Both the position numbers and the translations under genes were made by a program. Below are positions 24,944-33,666 of a stretch of DNA of 51,696 nt, in pieces. A model generated the notes under the pieces. The model made no database searches. It worked only from the letters and a program-made list of their open reading frames with translations, and had not been told where the DNA came from. Every line of letters starts with the position of its first letter. Positions within the stretch are counted from its first letter, which is position 1. Source of the stretch: Spirochaetota bacterium. GTDB lineage: Bacteria; Spirochaetota; UBA4802; JAGODF01. The stretch covers positions 1-51,696 of the forward strand of contig JARKUF010000012.1 of NCBI GenBank assembly GCA_029974015.1. The letters run 5' to 3'.

Positions 24944-25300
24944 ATGTTTTATCTCCTGTTGAGGCTATTGCATGAGGAAATGACCGGGGGACGTATTTCT
25001 AAGGATGAATACTCCCGGGCCGTGGAAAAGGCGGCCAAAGTCCACGGAATAAAGAAAAACGGCCTGCGGTAGATAATAGCGGTAGACAGGGAACGGTGGG
25101 AAAGCAGTACCTTCAGGATCGGACTTAAAATCATGCTTCCGCCATCAAACCCTACCTGGTATTATACGCTAATATTTCGACGGCCTGAAGGACATCAACA
25201 CAAGTCAGTACTTTATTTCGAAAAAAACGAACCCATGCATGAAAGCCCCGGGTATTTCGGCATTGCTCCGATTTTCAAGAACCAGGCCCTGGAAATTTAA
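24944..25300 (+). pseudogene. Small reading frame interrupted by an in-frame TAG
   Basis: A perfect ribosome binding site AAGGAGG (24931-24937) precedes ATG 24944. The first segment encodes 42 residues (MFYLLLRLLHEEMTGG to KKNGLR) and ends at TAG 25070-25072. The same frame continues without another stop to TAA at 25298-25300, giving 75 more codons that read like real protein (TWYYTLIFRRPEGHQHKSVL, FEKNEPMHESPGYFGIAPIF). An internal ATG at 25133 could start the last 55 residues but has no good ribosome binding site. Likely readings: a recently broken gene of 118 codons, a sequencing error, or a real 42-residue protein. No family recognised. A selenocysteine or pyrrolysine reading is not supported by anything seen. 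Confidence 0.5.
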
Positions 25301-25400
25301 ACGTAAACCCTTACATTGCCAAACATGAAATCCATGAATGCTTTATTCTCTGGCCGTGGCGCAAAACCCTTTTTTACAAAAGCCGCTGAGCGCACTGTCA

Positions 25401-26486
25401 ATGAGAGCTAAGCCGCTAAAAACCGCGCTTATCGGCTGCGGCCGCATAGGCGCTATTTTTGAAAACGACCCTCTCCGCTGGAAACCCTGCACGCATTTCG
25501 GCGGCCTCGCTGCGGCGCGATTGAAGGTCCACGCCGCCTGCGATATTAATCCGGAACGGCTCCGGGCCTTCGGCTGCCAGGCGGGCATCGGCGCAGGCTC
25601 ACTGTACTCCGATTACCGGGTCCTCTTGCGGAAAGAAAGGCCCGACCTCGTGGTCATCGCCACCTGGACGGAGAGCCACGCCGAAATAGCCATCGCCGCA
25701 TGCAAAGCCGGCGCCCGCGCCGTGGTCTGTGAAAAGCCCATCGCATCAAACCTCACCCAGGCGTCGCGACTCATCAGGGAAGCGGAAAAACACGGCGTCA
25801 TCCTTGTCGTCAACCACGAACGCAGGTTCGACCGCCGTTATCGTGCGGCCTTAAACCTTTTGGCTGGCGGGACCATAGGCGAGGTAAAAACGGTCCATGC
25901 TTCCATCCTTTCGGGCCCTTATCGGGGAAACTCCCACATTGCTGAGGGAGGCGGCCCCCTGGTTCATGATGGCACCCATATGGCCGACATCCTCCGCTAT
26001 TTTTTTGGAAATATTGAAAGCGTGCGGGGAGAATTTCAGCGTCAAAGAAGAACAAGCGGATACGAAGACCGTGCAATATCATGGCTGAAAATGAAATCCG
26101 GCATCGATGTTTTTCTTGAAGCGGGAGGAATGAGGCGTTATTTCATGTTTGACCTCGACATCTCAGGAACCGAGGGAAGAATAGTCATCGGTAACGGATA
26201 CCAGCGCCTCTACCTGGCGCAAAAGTCCCGGTTGTACACGGGGTTTCGAGATCTCGTTGAAGCGCGCTTCCCTCCCTGCAAAGGCCATACCAGTTTCACC
26301 GAGCTTTACCGGGGACTGCGCAGCGCCCTCTCGGGGGCAGAGTGGGACAACCCTTCTACAGGAGAAGACGGATACCTGGCCCTGGAGGCACTCCACGCCG
26401 TGTATTATTCCGCCATATCCGGAAAAAGAGTTGATGTGCCTATCTCGCCCCGTATAATCGATCTTAAGAAGATTTTCTCACTGTGA
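25401..26486 (+). CDS. Gfo/Idh/MocA-family NAD(P)-dependent oxidoreductase
   Basis: A 361-residue sugar- or inositol-type dehydrogenase. The Rossmann fold begins at TALIGCGRIGAIFE, with the nucleotide loop G-C-G-R-I-G at residues 12-17. The catalytic lysine motif is VVCEKPIASN, and the C-terminal alpha/beta domain has HDGTHMADILRYFFG, which supplies the usual H/D near the substrate. The start at 25401 fits the family; an upstream ATG at 25338 would add 21 residues without function. Substrate unknown; such enzymes act on nucleotide sugars, inositols or imines. The STAS gene follows at once. Confidence 0.82.
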   Translation: MRAKPLKTALIGCGRIGAIFENDPLRWKPCTHFGGLAAARLKVHAACDINPERLRAFGCQAGIGAGSLYSDYRVLLRKERPDLVVIATWTESHAEIAIAACKAGARAVVCEKPIASNLTQASRLIREAEKHGVILVVNHERRFDRRYRAALNLLAGGTIGEVKTVHASILSGPYRGNSHIAEGGGPLVHDGTHMADILRYFFGNIESVRGEFQRQRRTSGYEDRAISWLKMKSGIDVFLEAGGMRRYFMFDLDISGTEGRIVIGNGYQRLYLAQKSRLYTGFRDLVEARFPPCKGHTSFTELYRGLRSALSGAEWDNPSTGEDGYLALEALHAVYYSAISGKRVDVPISPRIIDLKKIFSL

Positions 26487-26536
26487 ATCCTGGAAGCGAT
26501 GGCTCCACAGACGGAGAAAAGAGAACGAAGCCAAGT

Positions 26537-26872
26537 ATGAAAATTACAATAAACAGGATCGGCAGAGGCCTTATAGTTGTACAAATGACGGGCAGGTTTC
26601 ACATCGAGGGTGTGCAAAACTTCGACAGGGCTATCTCCGAGCTCTTCGAAGAATCGCCAAAAAGCATCGCCCTCAACATGGAAGGGCTTAGTTACATCGA
26701 CTCCTCCGGAATAGGCGCCCTGGTCAAAGTTATGAACATTTCCAAAAACCGGGGCATCGACCTTGTAATAACCGACCTCAACAAAGAAATACTGCACATC
26801 TTCAAGTTAGCGTCCCTGGACCGCTTTTTCACCATCTCCACCCACAAAGAAATAACCGCAAGGTACTCCTGA
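26537..26872 (+). CDS. STAS-domain anti-sigma factor antagonist
   Basis: A 111-residue SpoIIAA/RsbV-type protein: strands GLIVVQMTGRF, SIALNMEGLSYI, loop D55-S56-S57-G58-IGALVKVMN and a strand DLVITDLN followed by the last helix. The second serine is the expected phosphorylation site for a GHKL anti-sigma kinase, and the unphosphorylated form would sequester that kinase. No kinase or phosphatase gene is adjacent. ATG 26537 is preferred; a GTG at 26483 overlaps the upstream stop and would add 18 residues that do not belong to the fold. Confidence 0.82.
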   Translation: MKITINRIGRGLIVVQMTGRFHIEGVQNFDRAISELFEESPKSIALNMEGLSYIDSSGIGALVKVMNISKNRGIDLVITDLNKEILHIFKLASLDRFFTISTHKEITARYS

Positions 26873-26880
26873 GACGCCCG

Positions 26881-27531
26881 TCACGCGTAGCCCTCTTCCA
26901 TGAGTTTTTTCATGAGGGACCGGTCACGGCCATCCTCTGAAGAATTCCGCGCTAACATTTTTTCGACATACTTGGCCAGGATATCGACCTCGATATTAAC
27001 TTCATCTCCGCTGGAAATATCGCCCAGTGCCGTATTCTCTAATGTCTCCGGAATGAGATACAGCCCGAAGGCATTCCCAGTGAGGGATACCACTGTGAGG
27101 GACACGCCGTCCACGGCCACTGAACCCCGGGGCACCAGATATCGGGCGATTTCCGGCGCCGTTTCAACTGCCAGAACAAGGCCGGCGGAATCGCGCCGCG
27201 CAGACACGATGCTCCCACGCCCGTCCACATGTCCCTGGACCAGGTGGCCCCCAAGTCGCGATGCCAGGGTAAGGGCACGCTCCAGGTGGAGGCGCCGGCC
27301 GCGTTCCATAGAACCTAAAGTGGTAACCTCGCAGGTAATCCGGGAGGCGAAGGCCGAGAAATAATCTTTCCCCAGGCCCGTTACGGAGAGGCACACTCCA
27401 TTCACTGCGATGGAATCACCAGTCCTTACGCCGTCGATGACCACGGACGCGCCAATGGTAAAGACCGTGCCGTCGCCCCGGCGTTCCGCACCGCGAAGGC
27501 TGCCCACTTCTTCGATCAATCCGGTAAACAA
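26881..27531 (-). CDS. ribE: Riboflavin synthase alpha chain
   Basis: The 216-residue enzyme dismutates two 6,7-dimethyl-8-ribityllumazine molecules to riboflavin. It shows the internal repeat of two similar barrels: MFTGLIEEVGSL, SIAVNGVCLSVTGL and GGHLVQGHVDG in the first half, and PRGSVAVDGVSLTVVSL with GLYLIPETLENTALG in the second. The start ATG at 27531 gives the standard N-terminus required for trimer contacts. It lies ten bases after ribD and ends the long minus-strand run from yajC. ribB/A and ribH are not in the window. Confidence 0.95.
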   Translation of the reverse strand: MFTGLIEEVGSLRGAERRGDGTVFTIGASVVIDGVRTGDSIAVNGVCLSVTGLGKDYFSAFASRITCEVTTLGSMERGRRLHLERALTLASRLGGHLVQGHVDGRGSIVSARRDSAGLVLAVETAPEIARYLVPRGSVAVDGVSLTVVSLTGNAFGLYLIPETLENTALGDISSGDEVNIEVDILAKYVEKMLARNSSEDGRDRSLMKKLMEEGYA

Positions 27532-27541
27532 GGCGGTTTCC

Positions 27542-28768
27542 TCACATCATCTCGAAATTATAGTCTTCCTTATATCCGCAATACAGCAAATCGCCTTTAA
27601 GCCGGGCCGTGGAGACGTTTGTTAGAATTCGGGATTCTCGCATTAGGCCCGCCCCGCGCCCTGAAACAGCCCCCCTCCCGCCGCCGGATATCTTTGGGGC
27701 GATGACGAACATGTACTGGTCAATTTCTCCGGCGTCGTTAAACGCACCAGCCAGGGTCCCTCCTCCTTCCAGGAGGATGAACATAAGGCCCCGCCTAGCC
27801 AGCTCCTCCTGGGCCGCAAGAACACGCTCAACAGGCGTTTCTCCCGGTAGAAAACATATTCGCCCTTCCTCCTGGTCCCGCCGTATTCGGGAGCTCCCAG
27901 AGTTGTCCCGCAGGAGGGCCTCCCTCCTCTCCTCGCTTTCCAGGATGAGATATTTGTCCGTCCTGAAAAAATGGGCCCCCTCCATGCCATCGGGAAGGCC
28001 AAAGGCGATCCGCAGGGGCTCCCTGGCGCCGAAAAGCCCCTCCCCGGGACCTAAGAGCGAGCGGACAGGATAGTTATCGTATCCCTCAAGGGTGAATCCG
28101 TCAACATTAAAGGCCTGTAAAACCTCATCGGGAAACTCATCATATCGCACTGTTAGGGAGGGATTATCGAGTTCGAGGGTGTTCCTGCCGACCACGACGG
28201 CATCGCAGAGCGAACGAAGGCGGTGCACATAATACCTCGAATACGGATTGGAAATCCATTGTGAATCCCCCGAGGCTGTTGCCGTGTGGCCGTCCAGAGT
28301 CATGGCGAGTTTTAAAAGCGTAAAGGGACGCTTTCGCAGGATGTATTTTTTAAAAGGCCGAATGAGGTCGGACGCCGCCGGGGCGGCGTCCCGTTGAAGC
28401 ACCACATCGACTCCCGCACTGCGAAGGGCAAGGAGTCCCTTCCCCGCGACGAGTGGATTCGGGTCCAGTACGGGTATATGCACCCGGGCTATGCCGGCCC
28501 GGATGATGGCGTCCGTACAGGGCGGGGTCTTACCGCGGTGACAGCACGGCTCAAGGCTGACGTACATCTCTGCGCCCCGAAGGTCCTTACCTGCGGCCCT
28601 GAGGGCCGCCACCTCGGCGTGGGCGCTTCCGTAGGGGCCGGTCCTTCCCCTGGAGAGCACCTCCCCGCCCATTACAATCACCGCCCCCACCGGTGGATTG
28701 GGGGACGTGGCCCCCATGCACGACAGGGCAAGCTTCAGGGCCTCCTCCATGTACACGCGGTGCGTCAT
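27542..28768 (-). CDS. ribD: Bifunctional riboflavin deaminase-reductase
   Basis: A 408-residue protein that deaminates diaminohydroxyphosphoribosylaminopyrimidine and then reduces the ribose. The N-terminal CDA-fold domain has zinc ligands H50-A-E52 and P-C75-C-H-R-G-K-T-P-P-C84, with SPNPPVGAVIV before them. The C-terminal reductase has FTLLKLAMTLDGHTATASGDSQWIS and the late ILLEGGGTLAGAFNDAGEID. The reductase is longer than the usual length by about 40 residues, with extra segments about YDNYPVRSLLGPGEG and LLRDNSGSSRIRRDQEEG. The start at 28768 follows the upstream stop by 14 bases and gives the common MEEALKLA-type N-terminus. Confidence 0.93.
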   Translation of the reverse strand: MTHRVYMEEALKLALSCMGATSPNPPVGAVIVMGGEVLSRGRTGPYGSAHAEVAALRAAGKDLRGAEMYVSLEPCCHRGKTPPCTDAIIRAGIARVHIPVLDPNPLVAGKGLLALRSAGVDVVLQRDAAPAASDLIRPFKKYILRKRPFTLLKLAMTLDGHTATASGDSQWISNPYSRYYVHRLRSLCDAVVVGRNTLELDNPSLTVRYDEFPDEVLQAFNVDGFTLEGYDNYPVRSLLGPGEGLFGAREPLRIAFGLPDGMEGAHFFRTDKYLILESEERREALLRDNSGSSRIRRDQEEGRICFLPGETPVERVLAAQEELARRGLMFILLEGGGTLAGAFNDAGEIDQYMFVIAPKISGGGRGAVSGRGAGLMRESRILTNVSTARLKGDLLYCGYKEDYNFEMM

Positions 28769-28781
28769 AACCGGACCGTCT

Positions 28782-29720
28782 TCATTCCAGGGCCTTTCTC
28801 CGAAAGGAGTATTTTTCGAACATAACATCCAGGTCCCTATCAAGCCCCGAGTCCATGACGAGGGTGTCTCGAAGCGTTTTCGTTAGACTTTCATTGTGCC
28901 GCCCGGCCTCTAAGTACCCGCCGACAATGCTTCCGCCGTAAAAAAATAAGGACGACGCCCCCAGGACCAGCCCCAGGGGAGCATTGTCCGTGCGGAAAGC
29001 GGCCACGGTGAGGGCCGAGAAAACCGTCACGACGATGAAGGCAACCACCCCCGTGGGACGGTTCCCCGCCACGGCGTAACCGAGTCCCGGCACGGCCCCC
29101 GCAAAAAGCGCCAGGGAAGGATGCGTCATCGCTTCTTGTTGCCGCTCCGCCCATTTAATCATCAAGCAAAACTTTTCCTTTTCCTCTTCCGAAGTTTCCG
29201 CCGAATCGGAGGGAAATTCGGAGATATCCAACATTCTTCGCGCCCCTACCATATCGCCCCTCATAAGGGTGGCGATAAAACTCCGCTTCCAACGGTACGG
29301 GGCGAGGAGCCCCGGACAATTGCCGGCACCTCCCGACAATGCTACCGCATCGGCGTACCGCCCCAGGAACAGCGCGGCATCGGCGCGATATATGCCGTCA
29401 ATACAGAGCGCCGGCCCGGCAGGGGAGGGACGCGAGCACCCGAGGACGTCCTCATATCGCCCGCCCCTCATGAGAAGATGGAGGCCGGTGATGTGACGGC
29501 TCCCGGGATCGAGATACCCGGGATAATACGACTCGAGGCGCATGAGCTCCACATGGGCCCGGTAGTATTCACCATCGGCGTAAAGGCGGCGGGCAAATCC
29601 CAGGATCGATTCGGCGGAATATGGGCCCGCCGCGCCCCCCGGCATTGATAAGAGAGGCGCGGAGCACAGTATCACGCAAAGCGGCAGGATGATGAGAACT
29701 TTTGGACACCCAGGTCCCAT
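28782..29720 (-). CDS. TPR-like exported/membrane protein, paralogue A
   Basis: A 312-residue protein with a signal peptide (CPKVLIILPLCVILCSAPLLSMPG), a helical-repeat region (SILGFARRLYADGEYYRAHVELMRLESYYPG) and a C-terminal membrane part with G-rich helices: LALFAGAVPGLGYAVAGNRPTGVVAFIVVTVFSALTV and LVLGASSLFFYGGSIVGGYLEAGRHNE. The P-G-x-G-x-x-x-A-G core and the order signal-TPR-membrane are the same in the two tandem proteins at 47193 and 48083, so the three are paralogues. It starts three bases after secF and runs into ribD, so it is probably cotranscribed with the export genes. Function unknown; the link to translocation is inference. Confidence 0.6.
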   Translation of the reverse strand: MGPGCPKVLIILPLCVILCSAPLLSMPGGAAGPYSAESILGFARRLYADGEYYRAHVELMRLESYYPGYLDPGSRHITGLHLLMRGGRYEDVLGCSRPSPAGPALCIDGIYRADAALFLGRYADAVALSGGAGNCPGLLAPYRWKRSFIATLMRGDMVGARRMLDISEFPSDSAETSEEEKEKFCLMIKWAERQQEAMTHPSLALFAGAVPGLGYAVAGNRPTGVVAFIVVTVFSALTVAAFRTDNAPLGLVLGASSLFFYGGSIVGGYLEAGRHNESLTKTLRDTLVMDSGLDRDLDVMFEKYSFRRKALE

Positions 29721-29723
29721 GGG

Positions 29724-30620
29724 TCAACTTTTTTCGACGATCCTTTTCCAATCGTAGAGTACCGGCGTGGCAACGAAGATCGTTGAGAAAATTCCCATGG
29801 TGAAACCGAAAAGAAGCAGCTTGGCAAAATCATTGATGACCGCCTCGCCCATGATGTAGAGGCAGAACACCGCAAGAAGGGTGGTCAATGTCGTTAAGAT
29901 GGTGCGGGTGAGGGTTTGGTTGATGGAAGCGTTGGCGATCTCCTTGAACGACTGTTTCGCCATGTTGGTCATGTTTTCCCTTATGCGGTCGTACACAACG
30001 ATAGTGTCGTTGATGGAATATCCGAAGATGGTAAGCACCCCGGCCACTATGGGAATATTAATTTCAATACCGATAAAACCGCAGAAAAGAAACGACAGAA
30101 GAACGTCGTGGATGATCGCCACCAGAGCGCAGGCGGAGAAGCGAAACTCGAACCGGAAAGCAAGATAAAGCATCATAAGCAAAAGACACCAGAAGACCAA
30201 ATACAGCGCGGATTTTTTGAGGAAGTCTCCGACGGCGGGGCCCACCTCCTCGCGGCTGACAATCTCTACGCCGGGGAACGCCGCCGTGAGGGGAGCTTCA
30301 ATATGAGCGGTGCCCAGGGACTGATGTTCCTCACCGGGGCGGCGTTCCGAAAGGCGGGTCGATATGACGAATTCCCCGTTTTCTTCCCCGCCGTACTGCT
30401 GGACTTCGGCCTTAATGCCGCTATTTTCAAGCGTGTGCCGTATTTCATCCACACGGACCGCAGCGGAAAACCGCGCGAAGACCTTGAGGCCTCCTTCGAA
30501 ATCGATCCCCCAGTTGAACCCCCCCCTCAAGGCCGTGCCGGAAATAAATATGGCGAAAAGGACCAGGGTAATTCCATACCCCAACCATCTGTATTCAATG
30601 AATTTAAATGTCCGTTTCAA
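29724..30620 (-). CDS. secF: Protein translocase subunit SecF
   Basis: A 298-residue inner-membrane protein with six helices. Conserved: GIDFEGGLKV at the start of the periplasmic domain, EEVGPAVGDFLKKSALYLVFW before helix 2 and GYSINDTIVVYDRIREN between helices 4 and 5. With SecD it uses the proton gradient to pull proteins after SecYEG translocation. It follows secD by 12 bases. Confidence 0.95.
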   Translation of the reverse strand: MKRTFKFIEYRWLGYGITLVLFAIFISGTALRGGFNWGIDFEGGLKVFARFSAAVRVDEIRHTLENSGIKAEVQQYGGEENGEFVISTRLSERRPGEEHQSLGTAHIEAPLTAAFPGVEIVSREEVGPAVGDFLKKSALYLVFWCLLLMMLYLAFRFEFRFSACALVAIIHDVLLSFLFCGFIGIEINIPIVAGVLTIFGYSINDTIVVYDRIRENMTNMAKQSFKEIANASINQTLTRTILTTLTTLLAVFCLYIMGEAVINDFAKLLLFGFTMGIFSTIFVATPVLYDWKRIVEKS

Positions 30621-30632
30621 GGTCCCGCTCCC

Positions 30633-32297
30633 CTATATGCTGAGTATTTTCAGGTTTTTCTTTAACGACAAGAGCTCGTAAATGAACCTGGTAATATACA
30701 ATGCGACGAACATGCTCGTGAGGACGCCGATGGAGAGGGTCACCGCGAAGCCCTTGATGGGGCCGGTCCCGAACTGGGACAGGATGAAGGCCGCAATGAG
30801 GGTTGTAACGTTGGAGTCCACTATGGTCCAGAAGGCGCGTTCGAACCCCGTTGAAATGGCGAGTTTTACTGACTTGCCGCCGCGAATCTCTTCTTTGATG
30901 CGCTCATATATTATGACATTGGCGTCCACTGCCATCCCGATGGTAAGAATGAAACCCGCAATCCCCGGCAGGGTGAGAGTAAAATTAAGCCAGGATAGCA
31001 CCGCAACCATGAAAATGAGGTTTAACACCACGCCCAAAGAGGAAATAATTCCCGAAAGCCTGTAATACGCTATCATGAAAAGCATCACCACGGCGATGGC
31101 GGCCAGGAGCGCCTTATAGCCCGACTTAATGGAATCGACCCCGAGGGAAGGACCTACGCTGCGCTCCTCCGCGCGCTCCAGATCAACAGGAAGGGCGCCC
31201 TCCTTGATGATGCTGATGAGAGTGTCCACTTCCTCTCCGGTAAAATCACCCTGAATCTGGGCATGCCCCGTAGTGATGTGCACATTGATCGACGGGGCGC
31301 TGCGCACCTTGTTGTCAATGACGATGGCGAGGCGCTTTCCGTGGTTGTTCTTGGAGGTAGCCTCGGCGAATTTAGCCGCCCCCTGGGTGGTGGTGGAGAA
31401 GCTCACGCAAAGCCTTCCATAATCGTCATGGGCCCGGTAGGCTTTGCTTATATCGTCCCCGGCAAGGGAGAGGTTTTTTTCCAGGGCCATGGGCCTTGCC
31501 GGGACAAGTTTCTTGGTATTGGGCACGCGCTCGAAAAAGAAGAGCACTTCGAGGTCCTCGGGGACCTTAACGTCCCTGGCGATTTGCTCTAAAAGCTCCC
31601 GCTGTTGAGCAGGTTCCAGAGGAAGGGTTTTTTCATTTGCCGCGAAGCTGTCCCTCAGCCATTCTTCGGCCTTCCGGGTAAACTCGTCGTTCACGAGGCG
31701 ATATTCAACCCGCCCCGTGGTTCCGATGAGCCGTTTCACCGCTTCGGGGTCTCGGACCCCCGGAAGCTGTATTTCGATGGCTCCGGATTCCCTGCGGCGG
31801 AGCTGGGGCTCGGAGACCCCGAACTGGTCCACCCTGTTTCGAAGAAGTTCCAGGGCCTGCTGGCCCGCTTCATTCCTTTCACCGGAGTCGAGCTTTTTGC
31901 CTAATCTCCGCTCCAGGGCGCCAAAATTCGGTATGAGCACCAACTGCATTCCACCCTGAAGATCGAGCCCCAGGTTGATCCGCTTTGCGCGTATGGGCCG
32001 CTTCTCCGCCCAGTGAGTGACGAACTGTACGTTTTTCACGCCGGGGAGGGTCCTGGCCTCGTTCATGACGGCATCATTGAGCCCGTAACCCTTTACAGAT
32101 ACCGATTCTTCTTTTCTTATAACTTCGTGTCCTTCCCGGGAGAAACGGGCGGCAATCGCCTCAACCTGTTCCGCGGTGACATCATCCCTGAGAATGACAT
32201 TCATTTCCCGTTCTCCCACGGTGGGAAGAATGAGAACAACCGCAAAGGCGATAAGCAGTATGATGAAAATTAGTTTATAAACCGCTCCTCGGCTCAT
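30633..32297 (-). CDS. secD: Protein translocase subunit SecD
   Basis: A 554-residue inner-membrane protein. N-terminal helix, then NLGLDLQGGMQLVL and the large periplasmic P1 domain with LRNRVDQFGVSEPQLRR and IEIQLPGVRDPEAVKRLIG, and the six-helix C-terminal RND-like part with GMAVDANVIIYERIKEE, whose aspartate is the proton carrier. ATG 32297 is preferred over TTG 32300 because GAGG then has a spacing of six. It forms an operon with secF; yajC is 900 bases upstream, separated by the 188-residue gene and a repeat. Confidence 0.95.
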   Translation of the reverse strand: MSRGAVYKLIFIILLIAFAVVLILPTVGEREMNVILRDDVTAEQVEAIAARFSREGHEVIRKEESVSVKGYGLNDAVMNEARTLPGVKNVQFVTHWAEKRPIRAKRINLGLDLQGGMQLVLIPNFGALERRLGKKLDSGERNEAGQQALELLRNRVDQFGVSEPQLRRRESGAIEIQLPGVRDPEAVKRLIGTTGRVEYRLVNDEFTRKAEEWLRDSFAANEKTLPLEPAQQRELLEQIARDVKVPEDLEVLFFFERVPNTKKLVPARPMALEKNLSLAGDDISKAYRAHDDYGRLCVSFSTTTQGAAKFAEATSKNNHGKRLAIVIDNKVRSAPSINVHITTGHAQIQGDFTGEEVDTLISIIKEGALPVDLERAEERSVGPSLGVDSIKSGYKALLAAIAVVMLFMIAYYRLSGIISSLGVVLNLIFMVAVLSWLNFTLTLPGIAGFILTIGMAVDANVIIYERIKEEIRGGKSVKLAISTGFERAFWTIVDSNVTTLIAAFILSQFGTGPIKGFAVTLSIGVLTSMFVALYITRFIYELLSLKKNLKILSI

Positions 32298-32351
32298 CAA
32301 AATCCTCTTTCAAAGATAAATGTCAATGATACGCGTCCCCAAAAAAAATCC

Positions 32352-32550
32352 GTGAACCTCAAAAATTAATTTTTCAGGTCCCCACAAATCGCAACTACTG
32401 GCAGGCTCAGCACTTGGGCTTTCCAGCCCGCCGAAGGCGGGCGGAAAACTTAATAATTAAAGGTTGCCTGCTGGAAAAATCAGCACTTATATTCCCCGCC
32501 TATTCCCCGCCAGACTTCGGCGGGCCGGGACTAAATAATTTGAGCTTGCC
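32352..32550 (+). repeat. Dispersed composite hairpin repeat, locus 6 (two GC hairpins)
   Basis: AT-rich hairpin GTGAACCTCAAAAATTAAT with its complement ending CAGGTCC, linker TCGCAACTACTGGCAGGCT and CAGCACTT, first GC hairpin CAGCCCGCCGAAGGCGGGCG and right end AGGTTGCC at 32468. A second hairpin unit (32469-32550) follows with CAGCACTT, CCCCGCCAGACTTCGGCGGG and GAGCTTGCC. Lies between the 188-residue gene and secD. Confidence 0.85.
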
Positions 32551-32630
32551 ATCCACAAATAATGATCTATACGGATCGAACGGGACATGTCAGGTTTTTT
32601 ACTATTTCGGGCGCTGCGTGAGGGCGGGCC

Positions 32631-33197
32631 CTACCTGAAGCTCTTATGCACGGTACTACGCCTGGTTCGGGCCCGCATCCTATAAAGCACGAAAATGACG
32701 ATGACGATGAAAGCCAGAAAACCTTTAGCGATATAATCGGTGGTCCTGGCGCTCAAGCCGAAGAGCCCCTTGCGCTGGGACAGGTCCGGGACTTCTTCGG
32801 CGGGCGGCGTGGAGGCGCCAATCTCAAATTCCTCGAGACCGGACTGGGCGGCCTCAGGAAATTTTTTCTCTGGGATCCGCCGATAGATAAAATCGCCGTC
32901 CTGGATGTCCAGAAGTCCCCCCGCAGCGACGGCTTCCACGGCGTTCTTAGGGCTCTCTGCCCGGGCATCGGCCTTTGCGGCCGCGGGACGTACCCGGGGC
33001 GAATCTACGGTTTCTTTTCCCGCCCCGGCGGCGTGGGACTTTTCATTTTTGACGGCGTCCGCCGTGGCCGATTCTGCATTTTCCTGGGACGTTTTTACGG
33101 TTTCATCGACAGGCTGGTCCTGCGCACGAAGTCCGGCCGCTCCCATCACGGCAAGTGCCAGCGCCACAATACAGTATTTTTCAAGGGACGCGCCCAT
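32631..33197 (-). CDS. Small exported protein with C-terminal membrane anchor
   Basis: The 188-residue protein has a signal peptide (MGASLEKYCIVALALAVMGAAGLRAQ), an A/E/K-rich disordered region (about 27-105), a short conserved-looking part (GLLDIQDGDFIYRRIPEKKFPEA), and one membrane helix near the end (GFLAFIVIVIFVLYRM) followed by a basic tail. It begins eight bases after yajC and is followed, across a repeat, by secD. The position between YajC and SecD suggests a role around the Sec holotranslocon, but no family is recognised. Confidence 0.6.
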   Translation of the reverse strand: MGASLEKYCIVALALAVMGAAGLRAQDQPVDETVKTSQENAESATADAVKNEKSHAAGAGKETVDSPRVRPAAAKADARAESPKNAVEAVAAGGLLDIQDGDFIYRRIPEKKFPEAAQSGLEEFEIGASTPPAEEVPDLSQRKGLFGLSARTTDYIAKGFLAFIVIVIFVLYRMRARTRRSTVHKSFR

Positions 33198-33204
33198 CGC
33201 CTTT

Positions 33205-33549
33205 TCAGGAAATCTTCGATTGAATCGCGGATTTAGCGAATTCCACCTTCGTATTATCGCCGATTTTCAAAACGACCCTGTTCTCCTCGGGTTTGACGCT
33301 CATAACCACGCCATACATTCCGCCGACCGTAATGACCTTATCGCCCTTTTGAATTTCATCGAGGAGTTTTTTGCGCTCCTTTTCCTTCTTCTGCTGGGGC
33401 CTGATGAGGATGAAATAAAAAATGACAATCATGGCAAGCATGGGCACCAGGAAACCCTTCAGGAGGGACCCGCCCCCGCTTCCATCTCCCTGTGCTCCCT
33501 GGGCGGCGTTCTGCGCCTGGGCAAATGCATCAGCTATAAAAATAAACAC
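33205..33549 (-). CDS. yajC: Preprotein translocase subunit YajC
   Basis: A 114-residue accessory subunit of the SecDF-YajC complex. It has a short N-terminus, one membrane helix (FLVPMLAMIVIFYFILIRPQQKKEKER, with the diagnostic FYFILIRPQQKK) and the soluble tail KGDKVITVGGMYGVVMSV...VVLKIGDNTKVEFAKSAI. GTG start with GGAGG seven bases before it. First gene of the export block. Confidence 0.95.
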   Translation of the reverse strand: MFIFIADAFAQAQNAAQGAQGDGSGGGSLLKGFLVPMLAMIVIFYFILIRPQQKKEKERKKLLDEIQKGDKVITVGGMYGVVMSVKPEENRVVLKIGDNTKVEFAKSAIQSKIS

Positions 33550-33666
33550 GTATCTTCCTCCGATTGATAAAAAAAGTGCAGGATACCGCCGGGCTCAACC
33601 GATACAGTCGAATAATTGAACACTCCTCCCAAAAAAAGACATTTATGTCAACATTAAATCCTTCAG

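Noticed and set aside
25070..25072. TAG read as pyrrolysine
   Set aside because: No PYLIS-like context or pyl genes are visible; a broken gene or base error is simpler.
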